A DNA stretch of 64,000 nucleotides from AP-15 sp963795485. Its GTDB lineage: Bacteria > Pseudomonadota > Alphaproteobacteria > ATCC43930 > CGMCC-115725. The stretch lies in NCBI GenBank assembly GCA_963795485.1, contig CAWCIL010000006.1, positions 806,001 through 870,000 of the forward strand, written 5' to 3'. The notes under the pieces are model-generated. The model was not told where the DNA came from. It worked only from the letters and a program-made list of their open reading frames with translations, and made no database searches. Positions 25,645 to 35,435 of the stretch are shown here, piece after piece. The stretch's first letter is position 1; every line of letters begins with the position of its first letter. Position numbers and translations under genes: made by a program.

Positions 25645-26727
25645 TCAGGGTGGGGGCGCTGCCGATCCGTTCGAGGCGGATGTCACCGGTATTTCGTCCA
25701 GACCCTTGTAGCGATAGACGATGACCGAACCGACCCAGGCAGCGATGAACAGGCCGATGACGGCCACCCCGAGTGCCGTGAAGTTGCCGTTCAGCGCGCC
25801 GACGGCATGCCAAAATACGCCTTTCAACGCGAACTGATCGCCCATCAATCCCAGCGTCTCGATGCCCCCGATCACAACCGCGACCACGACCGACACAAAG
25901 GTGATGGTCAGGTTGTAGTAGAGCTTGCGAATGGGCTTGATGAATGCCCAGTTATAGGCGCTCAGCATCAGGATGCCGTCGGTGGTGTCGATCAGCGACA
26001 TCCCGGCGGCGAAGAGCGCCGGGAACAGCATGATCGACCAGATCGAGACGCCTTTGGCGGCCGCGGTTGCCGAAACCGCGAGCACCGCAACCTCGGTCGC
26101 GGTGTCGAACCCGAGCCCGAACAGGAAGCCGAGCGGATACATGTGCCAACTCCGGCTGACGAGTTGGAACAGCGGGCAGAACAAGCGCGCCAGCAGGCCG
26201 CGGCTGTTGAGCAGCAGGTCGAAATCCTCCGCCACGTAGCGCCCGCCCTTGCGCACGCGCTGGAAGGTTTGCCAGACGCCGCGCAGGATGATCAGGTTGG
26301 CGGCGGCAATGGCGAACAGGAACACCGCGGAGACGCTGGTGCCGATGATGCTGCCGACCGCCTCGAACCGGTCGAACGACCCGGCCAGCGCCGTCGCCGT
26401 GCCGGCCACGCCGGCCGCGGCCAGGATCACGACGGTCGAGTGGCCCATCGCAAAGAACAAGCCGACCCCGACCGGCCGCTGGCCTTCCTGCATCAGTTTG
26501 CGGGTCGCGTTGTCGATTGCCGCGATATGGTCGGCGTTGACCGCATGACGAAGGCCGAACCCATAAGCCAGCAGCGCCGTGCCGAGCAGGACCGGCTGCC
26601 CGCCGAACACCAGCACGGCCCATGCCCACACGGCCAGATTGGCGAGGATCAGCAGCGCGTAGATGGCGATAATCGGCTGCCGCAGCGCCGCGGGCTGTCG
26701 CAAGGTTCGGCTCAGCAAGGCGAGCAT
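25645..26727 (-). CDS. nickel/cobalt permease, HoxN/NixA (NiCoT) family
   Basis: A 360-residue inner-membrane permease with about eight membrane segments. The family signature is present: GLRHAVNADHIAAIDNATRK (the HX4DH metal site in segment 2), FFAMGHSTVVILAAAGVAG, and LGFDTATEVAVLAVSA. It takes up Ni2+ or Co2+ for metalloenzymes or cobalamin. The ATG at 26727 has AGAGAGA upstream. It is the last gene of a minus-strand set that begins with a Tat-exported peptide and a DUF4331 protein. No hydrogenase, urease or B12 gene lies in the window. Which metal it carries cannot be read here. Confidence 0.9.
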   Translation of the reverse strand: MLALLSRTLRQPAALRQPIIAIYALLILANLAVWAWAVLVFGGQPVLLGTALLAYGFGLRHAVNADHIAAIDNATRKLMQEGQRPVGVGLFFAMGHSTVVILAAAGVAGTATALAGSFDRFEAVGSIIGTSVSAVFLFAIAAANLIILRGVWQTFQRVRKGGRYVAEDFDLLLNSRGLLARLFCPLFQLVSRSWHMYPLGFLFGLGFDTATEVAVLAVSATAAAKGVSIWSIMLFPALFAAGMSLIDTTDGILMLSAYNWAFIKPIRKLYYNLTITFVSVVVAVVIGGIETLGLMGDQFALKGVFWHAVGALNGNFTALGVAVIGLFIAAWVGSVIVYRYKGLDEIPVTSASNGSAAPPP

Positions 26728-26935
26728 GTCGTTCTCTCTCTGGCGCCATATCCTCGGCGAGCCGCCGCCAATGACAGCCGGCAGCCGGGGTTCCCTCGAC
26801 TCTTTGCGGCGGACCGATCGAGGGGCACAGCGATCGTGTCCACAAGGAATAATCGACGCGACCGCCGAACCACCGCGGACGCCGGGCGGCGCCGAGAGGT
26901 CAGTCTCGGCCGCGACCGGAGCTTCCTGCCTCAGA

Positions 26936-27244
26936 TCAACGCCAGTCGATCGTCGCGACCTCGCCGCCGACGATAGTAACGGTATTGGGCTTCTGCGCGT
27001 TTTCCCAAATGTCGTAGTCGCCAGCGCGCAGCCCGGGAAAGACCGCCGCGAACACCGGCCGGTCGTTAATTCTCCGCTCCAGGACCTCGACATGGACTCG
27101 CTTTGCTTCGCTGCCCTGTGGGCTGACCTCGATTTCCCGGCCGCGCAGCCCGGCATCGGTGTAGATGACCAGCGCCCCGACATCCTGTCCAATATCCAGC
27201 ACGACGGTTTCCGAATGGACCCGGTCAATGTGTTGCTCAGCCAT
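26936..27244 (-). CDS. conserved hypothetical protein of the DUF4331 neighbourhood
   Basis: A 102-residue soluble protein rich in beta-strands (SETVVLDIGQDVGALVIYTD; KRVHVEVLERRINDRPVFAA; DYDIWENAQKPNTVTIVGGE). It may be a small carbohydrate- or peptide-binding domain; I recognise no named family, although similar small proteins accompany DUF4331 genes. The ATG at 27244 is preferred over 27262 because AGGAGG lies seven bases before it. The next gene downstream is the nickel/cobalt permease, 208 bp away, with no gene between; the DUF4331 gene ends 139 bp upstream. Confidence 0.65.
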   Translation of the reverse strand: MAEQHIDRVHSETVVLDIGQDVGALVIYTDAGLRGREIEVSPQGSEAKRVHVEVLERRINDRPVFAAVFPGLRAGDYDIWENAQKPNTVTIVGGEVATIDWR

Positions 27245-27383
27245 TTTCTTGGCCTCCTCCATAGATCTCGCTCCCTCATCAAAAACCCGCAGCCGCGCCT
27301 AGGGCTCAGACGCAAACACACAATTCGCTCAACCCGTGATGGGCCGTCGAGGTGAGACGGCACCATCCGAATGCGTCTAAGCG

Positions 27384-28755
27384 CTAGGAACTCGGGTTGT
27401 CGAAGCCGGAGTAGGGTATCCCCAGATAGGGAAAGCTGGTCAGGAACGGGGAACTGATATTGGCCGGGGTGAGGCCATCGGTGACCGCGGATGCGGCCCC
27501 GTCCGGGCGCAAATGTCGGATCGACCAGAGGGATGGTGACGCCGGCGATGGCGCGCAACTCGATCGTAAAGACGTCGTCGAACACCCGGCGTCCATTGGG
27601 AAATCCGGCGAGGTCGCCGCCCAAGATCCCGAAGATGCTCGGCCCCGTCGTCGTCGGTTTGATGGCCATGTTGAGCCGCAACAGATCGGCGAGCGTATCA
27701 CCGGTGTAATTCTGGAAGCCGGAAATGATGCCCGCCGGGATCCCGGTCAGAAGAATGGCGACCAAATCGGCTCGATCCTTATGGTAAGCGGCCAGATTGG
27801 GGAAAACTCCCGGATAATACTCCACCAGCCGAACTGGGACCTCCGGCTGCTGTACATATTTGAGAAACTGCTTGTCCCTTCTGGGAGGTTGCGTGTTCCA
27901 GAAATCCTTGCGCCCGAGCGGGATGATGACTTCGTTGAACAACGGATCGCCGAGCCGCGAGACTTGCACCCATGGTCCCGCCTCGTCGACCTGCCCATTA
28001 CCCTCGAAAATTCTCGCCTTCTGCCGACTGGCCGAAGCATAGACGCCGATGACCGAGCGCGGGTCGCTTTCATTCGTCGGATTGTAGCCGTCGCGCGTCA
28101 GCATCGTCTTGGGGACCTGGATGGCCATGGTATGGACATTGAGCCGGTTGGTCCCATTGACGCCGGGGGCGGCGGCCATCGGATTGATATGCAGGTTCTG
28201 GAACGGCCGCAGATCGAGGAGGTCGAAGACCGCGCCCAAATCGACGTAGAACCCCTCCGCGCGCTGCCCGGCAAACACGGTCTCGCCACTCGGCAAACGG
28301 TGGATCGCCTGCTGAGCGAGCGCGGCATAGTTGGGCGTGGAAAAGGGGCCGATGTTGCAGGGCGGAGAGGCCAGGTCCTTGCCCAGGACGGTGGCGCGGC
28401 CATTCTTCACCCGGGTCAGCGAATAGAACTGGCGCTTATTCCAATTCGGATCGGTCAGCGAGCTGATCGGTCCGGTATTGTATAAAAAAGTGTCGGGATT
28501 TTGCAGCGTGCTATAGAAACGAAATTGATAGACGATGTCGTCGTCCGCGTCCCCGTCATTATCGATGTGGATCTCATAGAGCACATCATCGCCGAACTCA
28601 TAGAAGTTCGGTCCGCCGGCCGGCCCTTCGAGCGGAATATAATTGGCGATCAAAGTGACCATGTCCGGATTGTCTGGGCTGACAAACGCGTAGACATCGG
28701 TGTTGTCGGCGACCGGGTCTTTGGAAATCTCCGGGGCTTCACGATGGGATGACAT
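27384..28755 (-). CDS. DUF4331 family protein, frameshifted near the C-terminus
   Basis: About 457 residues. The N-terminus MSSHREAPEISKDPVADNTD and the following VYAFVSPDNPDMVTLIANYI are the hallmark of DUF4331 proteins. Further markers are GPNFYEFGDDVLYEIHIDND and LNVHTMAIQVPKTML. Its biochemical role is unknown. One extra base in the run at 27505-27507 breaks the frame after LVDPTFAP; corrected, it continues DGAASAVTDGLTPANIS to the stop at 27384. Uncorrected, it runs on in frame into the nickel permease gene and looks like a thousand-residue fusion, which is an artefact. AAAGGAGAGG precedes the ATG. No signal peptide is seen. Confidence 0.85.
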
Positions 28756-28852
28756 CTGTGCACCTCTCCTTTCAATCTGAAAAACGAGCGGCGGCTTTAC
28801 AAAACGAATGGCCGCCTTACGAACGACCGCCTGCGCTGCGGAGAAGGCCTTG

Positions 28853-29140
28853 TCAGGCGCCCTGGCCCTCGCGGGTTGCTGCTACGAGGCGCGCAACGAT
28901 TCGAGGATCGCGAAGGACGATCTCCCGAGCCCCCACGAGGAGCGTCATCTCGCCCGTCGCGGGATTGCTGACATGGACCATTATCGATTTGGAGCCGGCG
29001 GCCTCGGCGGACAAAGGGGGCGCCGCAGCTTCCGGCGAGTGGCGGATGCCGGCCAGGGCCGGCATCGCGGGCAGCAAAGTCAGGGTTGCTGCGCTTACCG
29101 GGGTTTGCTGAAGAAACGAGCGTCGGGTCAGCTTTGTCAC
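28853..29140 (-). CDS. small Tat-exported protein
   Basis: A 95-residue protein with a twin-arginine signal, TKLTRRSFLQQTPVSAATLT, followed by a hydrophobic stretch and the cleavage-like site PALAG. The mature part of about 65 residues includes KSIMVHVSNPATGEMTLLVG and EIVLRDPRIVARLVAATREG. GTG 29140 is chosen as start because GGAGAGC lies six bases upstream; an ATG at 29188 would put 16 residues before the Tat motif. It sits 97 bp upstream of the DUF4331 gene on the same strand. Folded export by Tat suggests a cofactor or metal, which fits the downstream nickel/cobalt permease, but that link is inference. Confidence 0.7.
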   Translation of the reverse strand: MTKLTRRSFLQQTPVSAATLTLLPAMPALAGIRHSPEAAAPPLSAEAAGSKSIMVHVSNPATGEMTLLVGAREIVLRDPRIVARLVAATREGQGA

Positions 29141-29746
29141 TGTGCTCTCCTTAGCGATGACGTGGTTACTGCTTCGGCGGTCAATCATGTAACGAAAGAT
29201 GCATCAAGCGGCGTAGCAGATGGCGGGGGCAAAGGTCGTTTTACTGGAACTGTGACCGCGTATCGGGCGGATGTTCGAGAACGTACGCCCGAGCTCACAA
29301 AACCGCGCCATCGCCACCGCGCACAGCCGGTCACATTTGCGTGAGGTTCTGTTTGCCTGCCGAGACCTCGGCGCACAGGACTTCTCCTGGATAAGGGCGA
29401 CCGGAATCCGTCGCTGCTCGCCTCTACGCAGCCATCCGCCGAATGGATGCAGGCGAGGCGAAAAAAATCACGCCTCAAGAAGTCATTCCGATGGAAAGCG
29501 GGCGGGCATCATCGGTCGCGGCGGCAGGTTTCCGGTGCAGCAGCAACGCCGCTGCGCAGCTCGAAGCGGTGGTCGGATGCGCAGGTTGCTGCCGAGCGGG
29601 TTGTCCCGCCGCTGCCTGACAGCTTGACCTTGGTGCGCCACAGGGACGACAGTTGTCGCCGAATCCAGCCGTTGCCCGGCCGCGCACCGCGCCGGTCCGT
29701 GTCGGCGGCGTGAACAGCACACTCGAACCACGAAAGGGCCGCATTC
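29141..29746. other. intergenic, 606 bp
   Basis: Divergent gap between the Tat-protein gene and the CoA-transferase gene. All frames are short or of shadow composition, and I see no conserved protein, RNA or repeat. Promoters for both directions should be here but are not evident. Confidence 0.5.
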
Positions 29747-30934
29747 GTGAGCATCGGAACCTTGCCGCTGTCGCATTTCACCGTCCTCGACCTGACGCAT
29801 GCGCGGGCCGGGCCGACGGCGGTGCGCCAGCTCGCCGATTGGGGCGCCAACGTCATCAAGATCGAGCAGCGCGGCGACGACGGGCGCGATGTGACGGGCT
29901 CGCGCCGCGAGGGGTTCGATTTCCAGAACCTGCACCGCAACAAGCGCAGCCTGACCCTCGATTTGAAGACCAAGGACGGGCTGGCGATCTTTATGAAATT
30001 GGCCGAGAAGGCCGATGTGATCGTCGAGAATTTCCGCTCGACCGTGAAGCACCGGCTCGGCGTCGATTACGAAAGCGTCAAGAAGATCAACCCGCGCATC
30101 GTCTATGGCAGCATCTCCGGGTTTGGCCAGACCGGGCCTTACGCCAAGCGGCCGGGGGTCGATCAGATCGCCCAGGGCATGGGCGGGCTGATGTCGATCA
30201 CCGGACTGCCGGGGCAGGGGCCGGTGCGGGTCGGCATCCCGATCGACGATCTGTGCGCCGGCCTCTTGCTCGCCCAGGCGATGCTGATGGCATTGATCGA
30301 GCGCGAGAAATCGGGCGAGGGGCAGTGGGTGCACACCTCGCTGCTGGAGGCGCAGATCTTTATGCTCGATTTCCAGGCGTCGCGCTGGCTGATGGCCGGC
30401 GAGGTGGCGAAGCAGGCCGGCAACGACCACCCGACCGGGATCCCGACCGGGCTGTTCCCGACCGCCGACGGGCAGATCAACATCGCCGCCTCGGGCGACC
30501 ACATGTTCCGCCGCTTCTGCGAGGCGGCCGATGCGATGGCGCTGCTCGACGACCCCGATTACGCGAGCGGGCCGCAGCGCTCGAAAAACCGGAAGGCGCT
30601 CAACGAGCGGATCGCCGAGATCACCAAAAAGCGCCCGAGCGCCTATTGGGTCGAGCTGATGAACGAGGTGGGCGTGCCGTGCGGGCCGCTCTACACGATC
30701 AATGAGACCTTTGCCGACCCGCAGGTGCAGCACCTCGAAATGGCGCGGCCGATCGACCACCCGAAGCTCGGCCCGATCAAGGTGGTCGGCCAGGCGATCA
30801 ACATGACGCGCACGCCGGAACCCGAAAAGCTGCGCCCGACCCCGGGTCTGAGCGAGCATACCGACGAGGTCTTGCGCGAGCTCGGCTACAGTCCCGCCGC
30901 GATCGCCGACCTGCACGCCCGCGAGGTGGTCTGA
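29747..30934 (+). CDS. CaiB/BaiF family (type III) CoA-transferase
   Basis: A 395-residue type III acyl-CoA transferase, which moves CoA between carboxylic acids through an aspartyl-CoA thioester. Motifs: LDLTHARAGPTAVRQLADWG, NLHRNKRSLTLDLKTKDGLA, GSISGFGQTGPYAKRPG and the catalytic aspartate in VGIPIDDLCAGLLLAQAML. The C-terminal half has the usual YTINETFADPQVQHLEMARP. The start is a GTG at 29747 with AAAGGG upstream. A tRNA gene follows. The acid substrate is unknown; formyl-, oxalyl- or carnitine-type donors are all possible in this family. Confidence 0.9.
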   Translation: MSIGTLPLSHFTVLDLTHARAGPTAVRQLADWGANVIKIEQRGDDGRDVTGSRREGFDFQNLHRNKRSLTLDLKTKDGLAIFMKLAEKADVIVENFRSTVKHRLGVDYESVKKINPRIVYGSISGFGQTGPYAKRPGVDQIAQGMGGLMSITGLPGQGPVRVGIPIDDLCAGLLLAQAMLMALIEREKSGEGQWVHTSLLEAQIFMLDFQASRWLMAGEVAKQAGNDHPTGIPTGLFPTADGQINIAASGDHMFRRFCEAADAMALLDDPDYASGPQRSKNRKALNERIAEITKKRPSAYWVELMNEVGVPCGPLYTINETFADPQVQHLEMARPIDHPKLGPIKVVGQAINMTRTPEPEKLRPTPGLSEHTDEVLRELGYSPAAIADLHAREVV

Positions 30935-30969
30935 CCCGGGAAAGCGGACCGAACGCCGAAAACCGCAAC

Positions 30970-31046
30970 GTCCCCGTAGCTCAGCCGGATAGAGCAACAG
31001 TTTCCTAAACTGTGGGTCGCGTGTTCGAGTCACGCCGGGGACGCCA
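30970..31046 (+). tRNA. tRNA-Arg (anticodon CCT)
   Basis: A full cloverleaf: acceptor GTCCCCG (30970-30976) pairs with CGGGGAC (31036-31042), the D arm is GCTCAGCCGGATAGAGC, the anticodon stem ACAGT/ACTGT encloses the loop TTCCTAA with anticodon CCT, and the T arm is GCGTGTTCGAGTCACGC. The discriminator is G and CCA is encoded. It decodes AGG, a rare codon in such a GC-rich genome. Confidence 0.97.
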
Positions 31047-31130
31047 CACCATTCACGGAGACCGCGGCGCGGGACCGCTGCTGTCATCGATAGCACCGCC
31101 GACCGGGCCCGGCCCGGCGCTGGGATCGGA

Positions 31131-31304
31131 GTGTGGCCGGTCGCGGCGGCCCTCGCACTGCCGTGGCTCCTCAAGCTCGGCCTCGGCCGACAATCCGGCG
31201 ACATCGCGATCCGGCGGAGGAATTTTTCCTTTTATTTCCCCGTCGTCGCTTGCCTCGTCGTCAGCGCGATCGTTTCGCTGATCCTGTGGCTGCTGAACCG
31301 ATGA
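31131..31304 (+). CDS. DUF2905 family small membrane protein
   Basis: A 57-residue protein that begins GVWPVAAALALPWLLKLGLG if a few upstream residues are counted; the chosen GTG 31131 begins VWPVAAAL. The conserved DUF2905 centre is clear: LGLGRQSGDIAIRRRNFSFY, followed by a membrane segment, FPVVACLVVSAIVSLILWLL, and the end NR. Most members have a first membrane helix of about 20 residues that is shortened here, so the true start may lie a little upstream at a non-standard codon. Function is unknown; the family is widespread and membrane-bound. It lies just after the tRNA gene. Confidence 0.75.
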   Translation: MWPVAAALALPWLLKLGLGRQSGDIAIRRRNFSFYFPVVACLVVSAIVSLILWLLNR

Positions 31305-31478
31305 CCGGGTCCGGCCGATAAGCCGACCGTCGCCGAAGCTGGAGGCGGCAGCGAGGCCGCCTCGGAACGAGGGGTGCCGGCGGACGTTCGGGAAAAGCAG
31401 GGGCCGCCGAATGTCGGCGGCCGTCGTCGGCGGCAGGCCGACATAATGCCGTACGGCGGTTCGACCAAGGGCACGCGG

Positions 31479-32936
<1,458 letters not shown>

Positions 32937-33154
32937 TGCGGGGAACCTGAGGCCCGTCGAGGGTGGTCCTCGCCCCCTCGTTGCGCTCAGTCGGTGAGGG
33001 GTTTGCATTGCGGGCGATCGATCGTTTGTTAAGCGTGCTGTTGCCCATTTTCGCGCCGTAAGTGCAAGCCGTCGCCCAAGGCTCGCGCTCAGTGGAGGCG
33101 GGAGAACGCGAGTGGCCGCGGTGGGCCCGTTTGTTGCATGCGCCGTGAGCCATC

Positions 33155-33844
33155 ATGACGGTCATCGCGGCGGAGCCTTACCCGTTCGATCTCGATCCGG
33201 CGCGTGCCGGCCTCGTGATCATCGACATGCAGCGCGACTTTCTGGAGCCGGGCGGCTTTGGCGCGGCGCTCGGCAACGACGTCTCGCTGCTGCGGCGGAC
33301 CATCGCGCCGACCCGGCTTCTGCTGCAAAGGGCGCGCGCCGCCGGGCTCAGCGTCATTCATACGCGCGAGGGGCATCGCCCGGACCTGGCCGACCTGCCG
33401 CCCTCCAAAAAGGCGCGCGGCCGGCTCCCGGCTGGGATCGGCGACCCGGGGCCGATGGGCCGCATCCTGGTGCGCGGCGAGCCCGGGCACGACATCATCC
33501 CCGAGCTCTACCCGGTGCGCGGCGAGCCGGTTGTCGACAAGCCGGGCAAGGGCGCTTTTCACGCGACCGACCTCGACGCGATGCTGAAAAATCGCGGTAT
33601 CGCCCAGCTGATCGTCTGCGGTGTCACCACCGAAGTCTGCGTCAACACTACGGTGCGCGAGGCTAACGACCGCGGCTACGAATGCGTCGTCGTCGCGGAC
33701 TGCGTCGGCTCGTACTTTCCCGAATTTCAGGAGATGGGGCTGCGCATGATCAAGGCGCAGGGCGGCATCTTCGGCTGGGTCGCAGAGTCAGCTGCGGTGA
33801 TCGCCGCCTTGCCGGCGACCGATCTTCGAGAGGGAGCGCGATGA
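33155..33844 (+). CDS. isochorismatase-fold cysteine hydrolase, biuret/triuret hydrolase-like
   Basis: A 229-residue cysteine hydrolase. The catalytic triad is visible: Asp in GLVIIDMQRDFLEPGGFG, Lys in VVDKPGKGAFHATDLD and Cys in IVCGVTTEVCVNTTVREAND. The segments HTREGHRPDLADLPPSKKA and GDPGPMGRILVRGEPGHDII agree closely with the biuret hydrolase BiuH as I remember it, and with RutB-like ureidoacrylate hydrolases to a lesser degree. It would hydrolyse biuret to allophanate and ammonia, or triuret to biuret products. Its stop overlaps the start of a permease gene as ATGA, and an allophanate hydrolase gene lies just beyond, which supports this reading. Confidence 0.8.
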   Translation: MTVIAAEPYPFDLDPARAGLVIIDMQRDFLEPGGFGAALGNDVSLLRRTIAPTRLLLQRARAAGLSVIHTREGHRPDLADLPPSKKARGRLPAGIGDPGPMGRILVRGEPGHDIIPELYPVRGEPVVDKPGKGAFHATDLDAMLKNRGIAQLIVCGVTTEVCVNTTVREANDRGYECVVVADCVGSYFPEFQEMGLRMIKAQGGIFGWVAESAAVIAALPATDLREGAR

Positions 33845-35406
33845 ACCGGACAGCCTACGCGCCCCGTTGGTGGGTGCCCGGCGACTGGAACGGCTTTTTC
33901 GGCCTGTTCACTAACGTCGTGCTGAACGTCATCGTCTTGACCGGGCTGTGCCTGCATGTGGTCAACCTGCCGGCCGACATCGTCTATGGCCGGATTCTGC
34001 CGGCCCTCGGCATCGCGTTGCCGTTGGGTAATCTCTATTACGCCTATCTGGCCTGGCGGCTCGCCAAAACCCAAGGGCGCGACGATGTGACGGCGATGCC
34101 CTATGGGCCGAGCGTGCCGCACATGTTCATTGTCGTCTTCCTGATCATGCTGCCGATCTACCTGAAGACGCATGATGCGCTGCTGGCCTGGCGGTCGGGG
34201 CTGGTGTGGTGCCTGGTGATCGGCGCGATCGTGCTGCTCGGCGCCTTTGTCGGTCCGACCGTGCGCAAATACACGCCACGCGCCGCGATGCTCGGCACCC
34301 TCGCCGGCATTTCGATCGCCTTCATCTCGATGCGTCCGGCCTTTCTCGGCTGGGAAGACCCGTGGCTGTTCATGCTGTCGCTGGCGATCGTGCTGGTCAG
34401 CTGGATGGCCGGCGTGCGCCTGCCCTTCGGCCTGCCCGGAGGACTGGTCGCGGTCGTGCTCGGCACGGCACTCGCCTGGCTGGCGAAGCTCGTCCACTTC
34501 GACAATCTGATGCAGCCGGCTGACGTGGTCGCCGCCTTTGGTCAGTTCGGGTTGCGGCTGCCCTATCCGTCAACTGATTTCGCCAAGGCATTGGGCGCCA
34601 TCGGGCCATTGCTCGTTACCGCCGTGCCCCTCGGCATCTATAATTTCACCGAGGGCATGAACAATGTGGAAAGTGCGGCGGCCGCCGGCGACGATTACAG
34701 CCTGCGCCAGATCCTGCTGGCCGACGGCACCGGCGCCATCGTCGGCGCGCTGCTCGGCAGCCCGTTCCCGCCGGCGGTCTATATCGGCCACCCCGGATGG
34801 AAGGCGGTCGGCGGCCGGATCGGCTACTCGCTGGCGACCGGGGTGGTCATCGCCGCGGTGTGCTTTCTCGGCCTGACCGCGTTGCTGCTGGCCATAATCC
34901 CGCTGGTCGCGATCCTGCCGATTCTGCTCTACATCGGTCTCGTCATCGGCGCGCAGGCGTTCCAGGCGACGCCGCCGCGGCATGCGCCGGCGATCATCCT
35001 GGCGATCCTGCCGAACATCGCCGCCTGGGCCCAGACCATGATCGATGGTGCCCTCGCCGCCGCCGGCACTTCGGCCGACAAGATCGGCATGGCCAAGTTG
35101 GGGGCCGCCGGCGTCGTCTATCACGGCATGGCATTGCTTGGCGGCGGTGCCGTGCTCGCCGGCCTGATCCTCGGCTCCATCGCGGTCTTTATCATCGACC
35201 GCAAGTTCGAGTGGGCGGCGCTGTTCGCCGGCGCCGGCGCCATCCTGTCGTTCTTCGGCTTCATCCACGGCACCTCGCTCGGCATCGGCAGCTCGGCGCC
35301 GGTGGCGCTCGGCTATTTGATCGTCGCCGGGTTCTGTCTGATCCTCAGCCGGCAGAGCTATCCGGAACCGGTGATGCTCGCCGGCGAGCCGGCCGGAGAA
35401 GACTGA
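33841..35406 (+). CDS. xanthine/uracil-permease-like transporter, probable ureido-compound uptake
   Basis: A 521-residue inner-membrane protein with about twelve to fourteen membrane segments, related to NCS2-type nucleobase permeases (PGDWNGFFGLFTNVVLNVIV near the start; TAMPYGPSVPHMFIVVFLI; ITPL-like segment LGIYNFTEGMNNVESAAAAG). It starts with ATG overlapping the stop of the hydrolase gene by four bases, so the two are translated together. It is followed 29 bp later by the convergent allophanate hydrolase gene. Import of biuret, triuret, cyanurate or a ureide is inferred from context; the family also carries purines and pyrimidines. Confidence 0.8.
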   Translation: MNRTAYAPRWWVPGDWNGFFGLFTNVVLNVIVLTGLCLHVVNLPADIVYGRILPALGIALPLGNLYYAYLAWRLAKTQGRDDVTAMPYGPSVPHMFIVVFLIMLPIYLKTHDALLAWRSGLVWCLVIGAIVLLGAFVGPTVRKYTPRAAMLGTLAGISIAFISMRPAFLGWEDPWLFMLSLAIVLVSWMAGVRLPFGLPGGLVAVVLGTALAWLAKLVHFDNLMQPADVVAAFGQFGLRLPYPSTDFAKALGAIGPLLVTAVPLGIYNFTEGMNNVESAAAAGDDYSLRQILLADGTGAIVGALLGSPFPPAVYIGHPGWKAVGGRIGYSLATGVVIAAVCFLGLTALLLAIIPLVAILPILLYIGLVIGAQAFQATPPRHAPAIILAILPNIAAWAQTMIDGALAAAGTSADKIGMAKLGAAGVVYHGMALLGGGAVLAGLILGSIAVFIIDRKFEWAALFAGAGAILSFFGFIHGTSLGIGSSAPVALGYLIVAGFCLILSRQSYPEPVMLAGEPAGED

Positions 35407-35435
35407 TCCGCGTTTCGAAAGCCAAGGACCGGCGT

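Noticed and set aside
25645..28755. A single 1036-residue protein joining DUF4331 to the nickel/cobalt permease
   Set aside because: The frame between the domains is arginine-rich nonsense that overlaps another gene. One extra base near 27505 removes the DUF4331 stop from its proper frame, and the permease has its own ATG and ribosome-binding site.
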